The notes: a model not told the origin generated them from the letters alone. A DNA stretch of 11,527 nt from Dehalococcoidia bacterium (GCA_030606165.1 JAUWGZ010000041.1:1-11527); one strand, 5' to 3'; numbered from the stretch's first letter, positions 1-6,716 are shown. Numbers and translations are program-made.

Positions 1-31
1 GTGTGGCTTCCTTTGATAACCTGGGGATGTT

Positions 32-54
32 TGCCAGGCGCTTATATCCTGGCA
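32..54. other. Hairpin, 7-bp stem
   Basis: TGCCAGG (32-38) pairs perfectly with CCTGGCA (48-54) around a 9-nt loop. Neither side carries a convincing T-tract, so it is a weak candidate terminator for a gene outside the window or for the fabG transcript. Confidence 0.35.
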
Positions 55-111
55 TTGAGTAATAAACATTCATAGCACAGCCATTATAACGTCCTTTCAT
101 GACCCATGTAT

Positions 112-225
112 GTGTCACCCATCTATCTGAACTAGATCAGAGGCTGGCTGGCTTTCTCATCTTGGTAACTCCTCACGGTAAGTTATTACCACTAAACATA
201 CCATGAGTGTTACCCATGTATCTCA
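112..225. repeat. Imperfect 19-bp direct repeat
   Basis: The 19-mers at 112-130 (GTGTCACCCATCTATCTGA) and 207-225 (GTGTTACCCATGTATCTCA) match at 16 of 19 positions and start 95 bp apart. A looser relative starts near 99 (ATGACCCATGTATGTGT). Such repeated TGTYACCCATSTATCT units could be remnants of an insertion-sequence end, but that is a guess. Confidence 0.4.
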
Positions 226-313
226 GCCTCCGCATACCCTTTGGTATTGGCATATAGTTGGATATCCCACAAAACACAGCTGCATTAAATTAGCGTGTTG
301 CGACAGCGACCGA

Positions 314-1069
314 TCAGGGAAATAGTCCGCCATCTATGGTGATAGCTTGTCCCGTGATATAGCCAGCTCTGTCACTGGCTAAAAAAGCTACCAGTTCAGC
401 CACATCCTCAGGTTGGCCAAAGCGTTGCAATGGAATCATTGCCAGTACGGCCTCCTTTCTTTCCGAAGGCAGCTTATCTGTCATCCCGGTAATAATGTAG
501 CCTGGGGCCACGGCATTGACAGTTATATTACGGGAACCCATCTCTCGGGCTACGCTTTTGGTGAAAGCAATGAGTCCTCCTTTGGAAGCGGCATAGTTGC
601 TTTGCCCTGCATTCCCTACTATCCCGGTCACCGAAGATATATTAATGATGCGTCCCCACTCTTGCCTCATCATAGACCTTAAGACAAACTTGGTGCACAG
701 GTAGGCTCCACGCAAATTGGTGTTGATTACATTGTCCCAGGCATCATCAGACATTCTTAACAAAAGGGTATCTCTATTTATTCCGGCATTGTTCACCAGA
801 ATATCAATCTTGCTCCATTTATCAGTCACCTGCTCTACCATGGCTTTAACTATTTCACTATCCTGAACATCAGCTTCAACCGATATGGCTTCCCCACCTA
901 GACGGATTATGCTCTCCACTAAATTATCGGCATCAACCTTATTACTGGCTTCAATTGCCACATAATTAACTGCCACTCTGGAACCAAGGCTGGCAAGCTT
1001 CAAGGCAATGGCTTTACCCATGCCGCGAGAGGCACCAGTTACCAGAGCTACCTTCCCTTCCAATTCCAT
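314..1069 (-). CDS. fabG: 3-oxoacyl-[ACP] reductase FabG
   Basis: NADPH-dependent reduction of 3-oxoacyl-ACP to (3R)-3-hydroxyacyl-ACP in cytosolic type II fatty acid synthesis. The 251-residue protein is a classical short-chain dehydrogenase: cofactor motif TGASRGMG at 11-18, NNAG at 93-96, and the full tetrad Asn118, Ser146, Tyr159 and Lys163 (Tyr-x3-Lys spacing). The C-terminal ITGQAITIDGG block is typical of FabG. The ATG at 1069 has GAAGG 6 nt upstream and follows the fabF stop by 9 nt. It is the last visible gene of the operon. SDRs are a broad family, but tetrad, length and neighbours make FabG the clear choice. Confidence 0.95.
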   Translation of the reverse strand: MELEGKVALVTGASRGMGKAIALKLASLGSRVAVNYVAIEASNKVDADNLVESIIRLGGEAISVEADVQDSEIVKAMVEQVTDKWSKIDILVNNAGINRDTLLLRMSDDAWDNVINTNLRGAYLCTKFVLRSMMRQEWGRIINISSVTGIVGNAGQSNYAASKGGLIAFTKSVAREMGSRNITVNAVAPGYIITGMTDKLPSERKEAVLAMIPLQRFGQPEDVAELVAFLASDRAGYITGQAITIDGGLFP

Positions 1070-1078
1070 TACTGGCCT

Positions 1079-2359
1079 TCACCCCTTGAGGCGCTTAAAC
1101 ACCAAGCAGCAGTTTTCACCACCTAAACCAAAACTATTCTTCAAACATACATTCACTTGAGCAGGGCGCGCTACATTGGGGACATAATCCAGATCACACT
1201 CCGGGTCAGGGGTCTCATAATTTATGGTTGGGTGGATAACCCCTTTGTTCATTATTAATATAGAGGCGACGGTTTCAATGGCGCCGGCAGCAGTAATGCT
1301 ATGCCCAATCATGGACTTAGTAGAGCTTATAGGTATTTTGTAAGCGTGCTCTCCAAAAACCATTTTAATAGCTTCGGTTTCACAGGCATCATTCAGCTTG
1401 GTGCTGGTGCCATGAGCGTTGATATAATCAACATCCTCAATCTTCGCCCTGGCATTTTGCAGGGCAGTACGCATAGCATAAGCCTCAGACTCAGGTGCAG
1501 GAGCGGTTGCATCGTGGGCATCGAAAGACCAGCCTGCGCCGGCAATTTCAGCCAGCACAGCTGCGCCCCGCTTCCTGGCATGTTCATAGCTTTCCAAAAC
1601 AACTAATCCGGCACCCTCACTATAGACGAAACCATTGCGGTTGAGATCGAATGGGCGACAAGCCTTGGACGGGTCAGATTCATGGGAAAGGGCTCCCAAA
1701 ATATCTAATCCAGCCATGCCAACTGGCTCAAGGCTGGCATCGGAACCCCCGGCTATCATTACATCAGTATATCCCAAGCGAATGAAGTTCATCGCTGTGC
1801 CTATTGCGTCAGCGCCGCTGGCACAAAGGCTATTTACAGCGCTGTTAGGGCCCTTGGCTCCCAGCATCATTCCCACCTGCATTGATGCTGCGCTGGCAGT
1901 TGACTTGGTGATGAAGAGCGGGTCGGCTCTTCTCGGACCCGATTTTAGATACAGCTCCCATCCCCTAACAACATAGCCTTGCTCTGTCATAGTAGAAATG
2001 ATAACACCTACTCGCTCAGGATTTTCCTGAGTCATATCCAAGGCGGCTGATTGTATTGCTTCCTTGGCAGCGGCAATAGCAAACTGAATAGTCCTTGAGG
2101 TGCGGTCAATTGCCTTCAAGTCCATATGATCTGTGGCATCAAAGCCATGCACCTCAGCATCCACCTTCACGCGAAAGTTACTGGCGTCAAAGTGGGTAAT
2201 AGTACCGATGGCCGACTTTCCTGCGACTAACCCTTCCCAAAAGTCTTTTACACTTAAGCCCAAGGGATTAATAGTACCCAAACCGGTAACTACAACTCTC
2301 GGTACACTTATCGTGCCCCAGGAACTCATCGAGTTTTTGGGAACTCCAGCCGCGTTCAT
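1079..2359 (-). CDS. fabF: 3-oxoacyl-[ACP] synthase II FabF
   Basis: Elongating condensing enzyme: decarboxylative Claisen condensation of malonyl-ACP with an acyl-ACP. The 426 residues contain the Cys-His-His triad: Cys179 in NSLCASGAD, His316 in NAHGTST and His353 in KSMIGHSITAAGA, with conserved Lys348. NSFGLGGEN at 408-416 is the usual gating-loop region. The His-His pair marks a KAS I/II enzyme, not FabH (His-Asn) or a KSQ decarboxylase. The ATG at 2359 shares one base with the fabL stop (TAATG) and has AAGGAAAG just upstream, favouring it over the internal Met11. The protein has about 15 residues before the usual RVVVTGLG start, slightly longer than common FabF proteins. Confidence 0.96.
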   Translation of the reverse strand: MNAAGVPKNSMSSWGTISVPRVVVTGLGTINPLGLSVKDFWEGLVAGKSAIGTITHFDASNFRVKVDAEVHGFDATDHMDLKAIDRTSRTIQFAIAAAKEAIQSAALDMTQENPERVGVIISTMTEQGYVVRGWELYLKSGPRRADPLFITKSTASAASMQVGMMLGAKGPNSAVNSLCASGADAIGTAMNFIRLGYTDVMIAGGSDASLEPVGMAGLDILGALSHESDPSKACRPFDLNRNGFVYSEGAGLVVLESYEHARKRGAAVLAEIAGAGWSFDAHDATAPAPESEAYAMRTALQNARAKIEDVDYINAHGTSTKLNDACETEAIKMVFGEHAYKIPISSTKSMIGHSITAAGAIETVASILIMNKGVIHPTINYETPDPECDLDYVPNVARPAQVNVCLKNSFGLGGENCCLVFKRLKG

Positions 2360-3132
2360 TAGCTTTCCTTGCCAAGGAGGGTGAAGAGCCCCACAGAAGT
2401 GCCCCCATCAACAATAATCGTTTGGCCTCTTATCATAAAGGCCTCTTCACTGCACAAAAAAGCCACTACGTTAGCGACATCTTCGGGAATCACCATTCTT
2501 CCCACTGGGGTTACTTGACGATTGTCTTTTACTAGCCCCTCTTTAAAATAGAACTTCAGAGCCTCTGTCTCCACAGCAGAAGCAGCTACAGCATTAACGC
2601 AAATGCCTTGAGGTGCTAGCTCTATTGCCAGGTAACGGGTTAAAGCTTCCACGGCAGCTTTGGAGACTCCAACAATAGAATAATTGGGCAAGACAAAGGG
2701 TGAACCCAAGCTAGAGATGCTGACTATCTTACCACCCCTCCCCTCCATTAGTTTGGCTGCTCTCTGAGCGCAGAGTAAACAGGCCCTGGCATTGATATCC
2801 ATAGTCCATTCCCAGGCCTTAACATCCACATCCATTGCAGGGCGACCTACACCTGAAGCAGCATTGTTAATCAAGATATCCAGGCGGCCAAATTTATTGC
2901 CAATCATGTCAAACATTTCATCGATCTTTGCCGGGTCTCCCACATTGGCTCGGATGGTTTCAGCCTTCACTCCCAGAGCCTCGATATCCTTAGCTGTTTG
3001 TTCCGCGGTACTGCGGTGGCGAAAAAAATTGACAATAATGTCTGCCCCCTGAGAAGCAAGTTTTAATGCAATCGCCTGACCAATACCTCGCCCACCGCCT
3101 GTGACTAAAGCCAGCCTCCCCTCAAGAGACAT
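2359..3132 (-). CDS. fabL: Enoyl-[ACP] reductase FabL-type (SDR family)
   Basis: Last reduction of the elongation cycle, enoyl-ACP to acyl-ACP, NADPH-dependent in the known FabL family. It is an SDR of 257 residues with TGGGRGIG at 11-18 and NNAASG at 89-94. The catalytic pair is Tyr151 and Lys158 with six residues between, the Tyr-x6-Lys spacing of enoyl reductases; ketoreductases use Tyr-x3-Lys. From memory, the sequence around it (VGVSKAAVEALTRYLAIEL), the DINARACLLCAQ helix and MIRGQTIIVDGG closely match Bacillus subtilis FabL. Its ATG lies 2 nt after the acpP stop; a GGGGGAG tract is upstream. Presence in an operon that already has a FabG supports the enoyl-reductase role. No FabI is visible. 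Confidence 0.88.
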   Translation of the reverse strand: MSLEGRLALVTGGGRGIGQAIALKLASQGADIIVNFFRHRSTAEQTAKDIEALGVKAETIRANVGDPAKIDEMFDMIGNKFGRLDILINNAASGVGRPAMDVDVKAWEWTMDINARACLLCAQRAAKLMEGRGGKIVSISSLGSPFVLPNYSIVGVSKAAVEALTRYLAIELAPQGICVNAVAASAVETEALKFYFKEGLVKDNRQVTPVGRMVIPEDVANVVAFLCSEEAFMIRGQTIIVDGGTSVGLFTLLGKES

Positions 3133-3134
3133 GG

Positions 3135-3380
3135 CTAAACTTTCTCCCCCTGCGCCACCCGATCCTCTACATAGGAGACAAAGTCGCCGAAGTTCTGAAA
3201 CTTCTGGGCTTCTTCGTCAGGGATTTCAATCCCAAAGGCCTCTTCCACTGCCACCAATGCCTGTACTATATCCAGAGAATCCGCCTTAATCTCTTTAAAT
3301 GTGCTTTCCCTGGTAATAACGCTCTTATCAGCATGGGTAATTTTGGCTACGATTTCTCTTACCTGCTCTTCAACAGTCAC
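3135..3380 (-). CDS. acpP: Acyl carrier protein
   Basis: Carrier of growing acyl chains as thioesters on 4'-phosphopantetheine. The 81-residue acidic protein has the attachment motif ADSLDIVQ with modifiable Ser35 and a helical pattern typical of ACP. The start is GTG at 3380, supported by AAGGAGG 6 nt upstream. This GTG overlaps the plsX stop by 4 nt (GTGA), so the two are likely translationally coupled. Its place between plsX and the fab genes points to the primary fatty-acid ACP, not a secondary-metabolism carrier. Confidence 0.96.
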   Translation of the reverse strand: MTVEEQVREIVAKITHADKSVITRESTFKEIKADSLDIVQALVAVEEAFGIEIPDEEAQKFQNFGDFVSYVEDRVAQGEKV

Positions 3381-4411
3381 GGTTTACCTCCTTGGTTAAA
3401 TTTTGCTAATTCCAACTTCAAGCTTTCAATAACCTCGGTTTTCACCGCTTCCTTGGCGCCTTCTATAGCATTAGCTATTTGGGGGGCCTGGCTGGCTCCA
3501 TGCGCTATCCTGACAACCCCATCAACACCCCACAAAATACCACCACCTCGCTTCTCACTTTCACCGGATATTTTGGCTGTCGGGAACAATCCATTAAACA
3601 ATAGTTTAACTAAGGCGCCTGCAGGTGGGTACCTTTTCAGCTTCTGCGCTGTCCAATCCCTGGCATGACCCCCGATGCTTTCATAAAACTTTAAAACAAC
3701 ATTGCCCACAAGGCCGCCGCAGACGATAACATTGGCCTTGCCGTTTAAGATATCATTGCCTTCTATATTGCCAACAAAGTTCAAACCGCTATTCTTGAGA
3801 AGGGCGTAGGATTCACGCCCTATTTCACTCCCCTTATTTTCTTCACTTCCAGTGTTTAGCAAACCTATTTTAGGGTCGGCGATGTTAAGGAACTTCTTAG
3901 CGTAGACCGAGCCTGCGATGGCAAAAGTTAAAAATTGATGTGGCTTGCAATCTACATTAGCTCCGAGGTCTACCATCACAGTATTCGGTGCAAAGCTACC
4001 CAGGGAGCCGACAATTGCCGGACGACCCATCCCATCCAACATGCCTATAAACTGAATGGCGCTTAATGCAGCTGCGGCGCTAGATCCGGCACTAACAAAT
4101 GCATCGGCTTCGCCTGATTTTACTATCTTTGCCGCTACGGCTACAGAGCAATTAGGCTTTTGATGAATTGCAGCAATAGGTGGCTCATCTTCCCTGATGA
4201 CTTCGCTGGCTTCGACAATATGGATGGATGAACCATTGTTGGTAAATCTGCGCCTGGCTAATTCCTTTTCCAGAATGTTCGTGGAGCCAACCAAGAGGAC
4301 TTCTACATCATTTTTCCGCGTTGCAAGTACCGCCCCTTTGACTACTTCCTCAGGGGCATAATCACCACCCATGGCATCCACTGCCACTCTTACTCTACCA
4401 TTTTGAGTCAT
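3377..4411 (-). CDS. plsX: Phosphate acyltransferase PlsX
   Basis: Converts acyl-ACP plus phosphate to acyl-phosphate, the donor used by PlsY to start phospholipid synthesis; peripheral membrane enzyme in the known family. It opens with the signature VAVDAMGGDYAPEEVV (residues 9-24) and has VSAGSSAAA, LLNTGSEENKGSE and NFVGNIEGNDI blocks. An upstream in-frame GTG at 4429 would add six residues, but I choose ATG 4411 because AAGGAG lies 7 nt before it; that site is formed by the last codons of the preceding dehydratase gene. The resulting 344 residues fit the family. It overlaps acpP by 4 nt. Confidence 0.95.
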   Translation of the reverse strand: MTQNGRVRVAVDAMGGDYAPEEVVKGAVLATRKNDVEVLLVGSTNILEKELARRRFTNNGSSIHIVEASEVIREDEPPIAAIHQKPNCSVAVAAKIVKSGEADAFVSAGSSAAAALSAIQFIGMLDGMGRPAIVGSLGSFAPNTVMVDLGANVDCKPHQFLTFAIAGSVYAKKFLNIADPKIGLLNTGSEENKGSEIGRESYALLKNSGLNFVGNIEGNDILNGKANVIVCGGLVGNVVLKFYESIGGHARDWTAQKLKRYPPAGALVKLLFNGLFPTAKISGESEKRGGGILWGVDGVVRIAHGASQAPQIANAIEGAKEAVKTEVIESLKLELAKFNQGGKP

Positions 4412-4415
4412 ATTT

Positions 4416-4838
4416 TTACTCCTTATCACTTGAGAGCTTGATTATTGTCTCTCCTGTGACTATCGTTTCTCCTTTTTGATTTAGGCATTCAAAATTACAA
4501 TTGGCGTATGATACACCATCTTTTTGTTCAACGCAATCAATTTTACCATTGATAGTCAAAGTATCTCCAGGACGTGCCGGCTCTTTAAACTTTGCTCGAA
4601 GCTTACCCTCAGACAGCCAGCTTTGGCCAAAAGCCGAAGTCATCATCTCTGACACATAAGCTAAGTTAAGCATACCATGAGCAATAGTGCCACCCAAAGG
4701 AGTCGTAGCAGCGAAAGACTCATCTAAATGGATGGGATTAAAATCACCCGATGCCTCAGCATAAAGATTAATTTTTTCCTGGGTGATATGTTTTACCACC
4801 GGATTAAGAGCCTTACCTTCTTGAATCTCTGTAAGCAT
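4416..4838 (-). CDS. MaoC-like (R)-3-hydroxyacyl dehydratase, catalytic HadB-type subunit
   Basis: Hot-dog fold protein of 140 residues. It carries the hydratase-2 motif GDFNPIHLDE with the expected Asp32/His37 catalytic dyad, followed by GGTIAHGML. Family members hydrate or dehydrate (R)-3-hydroxyacyl thioesters. In this operon the natural reaction is dehydration of (3R)-3-hydroxyacyl-ACP, the step FabZ does elsewhere; no FabZ is present. Size and motif resemble mycobacterial HadB, which pairs with a non-catalytic partner. Such a partner is encoded just upstream, 7 nt away. The ATG at 4838 has the purine-rich AAGAAAG before it. A CoA-linked role (PhaJ-like) is possible but less likely here. 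Confidence 0.83.
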   Translation of the reverse strand: MLTEIQEGKALNPVVKHITQEKINLYAEASGDFNPIHLDESFAATTPLGGTIAHGMLNLAYVSEMMTSAFGQSWLSEGKLRAKFKEPARPGDTLTINGKIDCVEQKDGVSYANCNFECLNQKGETIVTGETIIKLSSDKE

Positions 4839-4845
4839 TTCTTTC

Positions 4846-5241
4846 TTAGGTGGGCAATGCTATAGTTGCCCTTCCTGATTGCACCTTTTCTTTGCCTTTG
4901 TCCAAAACCTCGAACTCCAGGACCAACATGCTCATTTTGCCCCGAGTTATCTTTTGTGCCACTCCGATGTGACACTCTATAGTAGCACCAATGGGCACCA
5001 GTTTGAAAAACTCTAACTCTTGCGAAGCATGTATAACGATAGTGCCAGATGGCAGGGAAAGGGACCCCGTCATAGCAGCTATGACACAGGCCGTAATGGC
5101 CAGGGGGGGAATAAATCCATCACCTGCGCTATCCACAGCTTCTAGATATTTGGAGACGAGGGAGGCACTCAGTTCATAAATGGCAGGAGGGAATTCGTAA
5201 CCAGGTATTAGTTCTTCATAGCTTATAGTTTTGACCGACAT
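4846..5241 (-). CDS. MaoC-like hot-dog protein, probable non-catalytic HadA-type subunit
   Basis: This 131-residue protein is the first gene of the operon. The second half (HASQELEFFKLVPIGATIECH at 71-91, then a strand-rich tail) looks like a MaoC/FAS1 dehydratase N-terminal hot-dog domain. The region that should carry Asp-x4-His instead reads SAGDGFIPPLAITACVIAAM, with no histidine. I therefore infer a substrate-binding partner for the catalytic subunit encoded 7 nt downstream, as HadA or HadC is to HadB in mycobacteria. No strong Shine-Dalgarno precedes ATG 5241, but the next upstream sequence is the operon promoter, so the start is well placed. The pairing is inference. Confidence 0.72.
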   Translation of the reverse strand: MSVKTISYEELIPGYEFPPAIYELSASLVSKYLEAVDSAGDGFIPPLAITACVIAAMTGSLSLPSGTIVIHASQELEFFKLVPIGATIECHIGVAQKITRGKMSMLVLEFEVLDKGKEKVQSGRATIALPT

Positions 5242-5250
5242 TTGACCAGT

Positions 5251-5266
5251 TACCGATACATCGGTA
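5251..5266. promoter_or_regulatory. Palindromic operator candidate in the fab operon leader
   Basis: TACCGATACATCGGTA is a perfect inverted repeat (7-bp arms, 2-nt centre). It begins about 15 bp downstream of the -10 box and ends 10 bp before the first start codon, overlapping the expected transcript 5' end: a classic repressor position. One-base-bulged symmetry extends it outwards (AGTA on one side, AACT on the other, minus-strand sense). By eye it does not match the FapR or FabT sites I know. The regulator is not in this window. Confidence 0.6.
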
Positions 5267-5281
5267 TACTATGTATTTTAC

Positions 5282-5309
5282 ATTATACACTACGCCAAAT
5301 TCTTGTCAA
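5282..5309 (-). promoter_or_regulatory. Promoter of the fatty-acid operon
   Basis: On the minus strand TTGACA (5309-5304) and TATAAT (5287-5282) are both perfect sigma-70 consensus boxes with a 16-bp spacer. Transcription would start near 5275, about 35 nt before the first gene, and run through all seven genes to fabG. Confidence 0.85.
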
Positions 5310-5424
5310 TACCTTCTTACTATTACCACCAATTGATGATGGACTTTGGCATCGACAGAATTAACTTAAAATCAACCTGTCACACAGAACACCCTTGAAT
5401 TGATGGGAGACATAAGAATGAAGA

Positions 5425-5449
5425 GGCTATCGAGCAAAACTCGTGAGCC
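5425..5449 (-). terminator. Possible terminator after the CAT tRNA
   Basis: GGCT/AGCC and CGAG/CTCG form an interrupted stem around the loop CAAAA, just 3' of the tRNA on the minus strand. It is followed by a T-rich but not continuous tract. A weak candidate for ending the tRNA transcript. Confidence 0.35.
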
Positions 5450-5480
5450 ACACCGGATTTTCATCTGGTCTGCTGCGAAA

Positions 5481-5552
5481 TGGGCTCGGCAGGGTTCGAA
5501 CCTGCGACCAACCGGTTATGAGCCGGCCGCTCTGCCACTGAGCTACGAGCCC
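5481..5552 (-). tRNA. tRNA with CAT anticodon (elongator Met or lysidine-type Ile)
   Basis: The 72-nt cloverleaf has a perfect 7-bp acceptor stem (GGGCTCG/CGAGCCC), discriminator A, D-arm GCTC-loop-GAGC, anticodon loop CTCATAA with anticodon CAT (positions 5518-5520), and T-arm GCAGG-TTCGAAC-CCTGC. CCA is not encoded. It is not the initiator: the first pair is G-C and the anticodon stem lacks the GGG/CCC run. Met and Ile2 cannot be separated with certainty by eye; CTCATAACC followed by GGTCG is reminiscent of tRNA-Ile2. Confidence 0.92.
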
Positions 5553-5562
5553 CCTCTTCCAC

Positions 5563-5587
5563 CCATGAAAAGTTCCACTTTTCATGG
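5563..5587. repeat. Perfect 11-bp hairpin between tRNA loci
   Basis: CCATGAAAAGT (5563-5573) and ACTTTTCATGG (5577-5587) form a perfect stem with a 3-nt loop. It lies between the CAT tRNA and the tRNA-Gly fragment. It may be a processing or terminator-like structure for tRNA transcripts, or a small repeat unit. There is no T-tract. Confidence 0.6.
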
Positions 5588-5600
5588 CAACCAAATTTGC

Positions 5601-5647
5601 CTGGAGCGGGAGACGGGACTCGAACCCGCGACACCCTGCTTGGAAGG
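5601..5647 (-). pseudogene. tRNA-Gly(TCC) 3' half fragment
   Basis: These 47 bp are identical to 6541-6587, covering the anticodon loop, variable region, T-arm, acceptor 3' strand and encoded CCA of the intact tRNA-Gly. Identity stops abruptly at 5647 inside the anticodon arm. What follows on the minus-strand 5' side cannot form the acceptor or anticodon stems, so no functional tRNA is possible, although a CTCAGCGGCA stretch resembles a D-arm. The fragment could be an attachment-site half or a decayed duplicate. Confidence 0.8.
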
Positions 5648-5969
5648 AGTGGTTGCCGCTGAGCCCCATTTTCCTAAGCCTTTGAACCTGAAAAGCAGGA
5701 GGAAACCACCTCTTTTTCCGACCAGCCAGATGACCGATTTCTCCCTACCTCCCGCCACTTACTTGACTGATTTTACCATACTTGCCTGCGGGGCAACAAT
5801 TGCCTGTGCTGTTTAGAAATCAAAAAAACGATACCGCTTAGCTTCAACATGGCCCTCTGCGGTCATAATGGTGTGAGTACTGGTCTATTATTATGGAGGA
5901 AGCATTGTAGGAACAAGCATGGGCAATTGTGCTATCACTTCACTTCCTTGTGTACTATTATAATAGACC
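5648..5969. other. Gene-free spacer between tRNA-Gly fragment and uspA-like gene
   Basis: No credible gene; open frames here come from reading through tRNA sequence. It holds a possible minus-strand promoter (TTGTTG 5799-5794, TAAAAT 5775-5770, 18-bp spacer) that could serve the tRNA fragment and CAT tRNA. It also holds a 10-bp inverted repeat, GGTCTATTAT at 5882-5891 with ATAATAGACC at 5960-5969, the right arm directly abutting the stress-protein stop codon. Confidence 0.4.
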
Positions 5970-6446
5970 TTATTTCTTATCCTCCCGCTCTTGTGGCCTG
6001 ATCACCAGAATTGGCAGCCCTGACTCTCTTAGCACGTAGTCAGCTATGCTGCCAAATACTCCTCGTCTCAGGCCGCTACGTCCATGGGTGGCTATTGTAA
6101 TTAGGTTAATATTGTTCCCTTCGGCATAGCTCAAGATTGCCTCGCCAACTCCCCCCAAGATGCTCACGGCTTCTACCTGTATGCCCTTCTTACGCAACGG
6201 TGTAGCTATGTCTTCAAGATAGTCTCTAGCCTCGTTCAATGCCTTTTTTGCCTCCTCAAGCATAGTATCAGTCCGTATGGGTACGGATGCTGCTCCAGGG
6301 ATACCCGGGCTAAAGGCTACAGGCTCAGGGACCACTTGAAAGAGAACAAGCTTGCCCTGGAAATGAAGCGCCTCCTCTACAGCATAAGGCAGAATTTGCT
6401 CAGCGAGCTCGGAACCATCAAGACAAACTAGAATTTTTTTAAACAT
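5970..6446 (-). CDS. Universal stress protein (UspA family)
   Basis: Single-domain Usp of 158 residues, probably ATP-binding. The N-terminal ILVCLDGSELAE carries the conserved Asp, and the C-terminal THGRSGLRRGVFGSIADYVL fits the H-G-x9-G-S nucleotide-binding pattern, ending in LPILVIRP. An in-frame TTG at 6452 would add two residues; ATG 6446 is preferred because AAAGGAGG lies 6 nt upstream. The gene is about 95 bp downstream of the intact tRNA-Gly on the same strand, so read-through co-transcription is possible. It sits inside the interval bounded by the two half tRNA-Gly copies and may be cargo. Specific client or signal unknown. Confidence 0.9.
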   Translation of the reverse strand: MFKKILVCLDGSELAEQILPYAVEEALHFQGKLVLFQVVPEPVAFSPGIPGAASVPIRTDTMLEEAKKALNEARDYLEDIATPLRKKGIQVEAVSILGGVGEAILSYAEGNNINLITIATHGRSGLRRGVFGSIADYVLRESGLPILVIRPQEREDKK

Positions 6447-6541
6447 TGCCAACCTCCTTTCTGGTGATTAGTGACCATTCTAGATCTGATAAAAGACATG
6501 ACCTATAGCTCCTTGTCTACAATATATTTGGTCAGGTCAGC

Positions 6542-6616
6542 TGGAGCGGGAGACGGGACTCGAACCCGCGACACCCTGCTTGGAAGGCAGGAACTCTACC
6601 ACTGAGTTACTCCCGC
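6542..6616 (-). tRNA. tRNA-Gly(TCC), intact, CCA encoded
   Basis: Acceptor stem GCGGGAG/CTCCCGC is perfect, discriminator T, followed by encoded CCA (6542-6544). The D-arm contains CTCAGTGGTAGAG, the anticodon loop is CTTCCAA (anticodon at 6582-6584), and the T-arm is GCGGG-TTCGAGT-CCCGT. Without CCA it spans 6545-6616. TATAAT at 6648-6643 on the minus strand is a good -10 box about 25 bp upstream, inside the repeated flank; I see no strong -35. Two partial copies of this gene lie at 5601-5647 and 7348-7435. Confidence 0.95.
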
Positions 6617-6662
6617 GAAACCGAACCTATTTTACCTCAAATATTATAGTTGGTAAACAAGA
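6575..6662. repeat. 88-bp direct repeat, copy 1 (tRNA-Gly 5' part plus flank)
   Basis: Matches 7348-7435 at 85 of 88 positions; the three mismatches are at 6622, 6625 and 6626. The first 46 bp are identical and cover the anticodon loop to the tRNA 5' end; the rest is the tRNA's upstream flank with its -10 box. The copies start 773 bp apart and bracket the toxin-antitoxin genes. Confidence 0.93.
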
Positions 6663-6716
6663 GAAAGGGAAACTGCTCGGTAAACTCATTTTAAAACCAG
6701 ATTCTGAGTTTCGATT

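Larger units (their letters stand above)
1..313. other. Gene-free stretch downstream of fabG
   Basis: I find no convincing coding sequence on either strand. The stretch holds a hairpin at 32-54 and an imperfect direct repeat at 112-130 and 207-225. No clear rho-independent terminator follows the fabG stop codon, so the operon may run on or end by another mechanism. The tract could be a decayed mobile-element end, but no transposase or defined terminal inverted repeat is visible. Confidence 0.5.

Noticed and set aside
5601..5755. An intron-containing tRNA-Gly: GCGGGAG occurs on the minus strand at 5755-5749 and could pair with the fragment's acceptor 3' strand
   Set aside because: Only seven bases match, there is no D-arm next to it and no group I intron core in between; a chance 7-mer is likely over this distance.
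5400..5816. 138-codon plus-strand open frame, and an 80-codon minus-strand frame at 5427-5669
   Set aside because: Both run through the CAT tRNA and the tRNA-Gly fragment. Peptides such as GSNLRPTGYEPAALPLSYEP and LEPATPC are the familiar false translations of tRNA genes.
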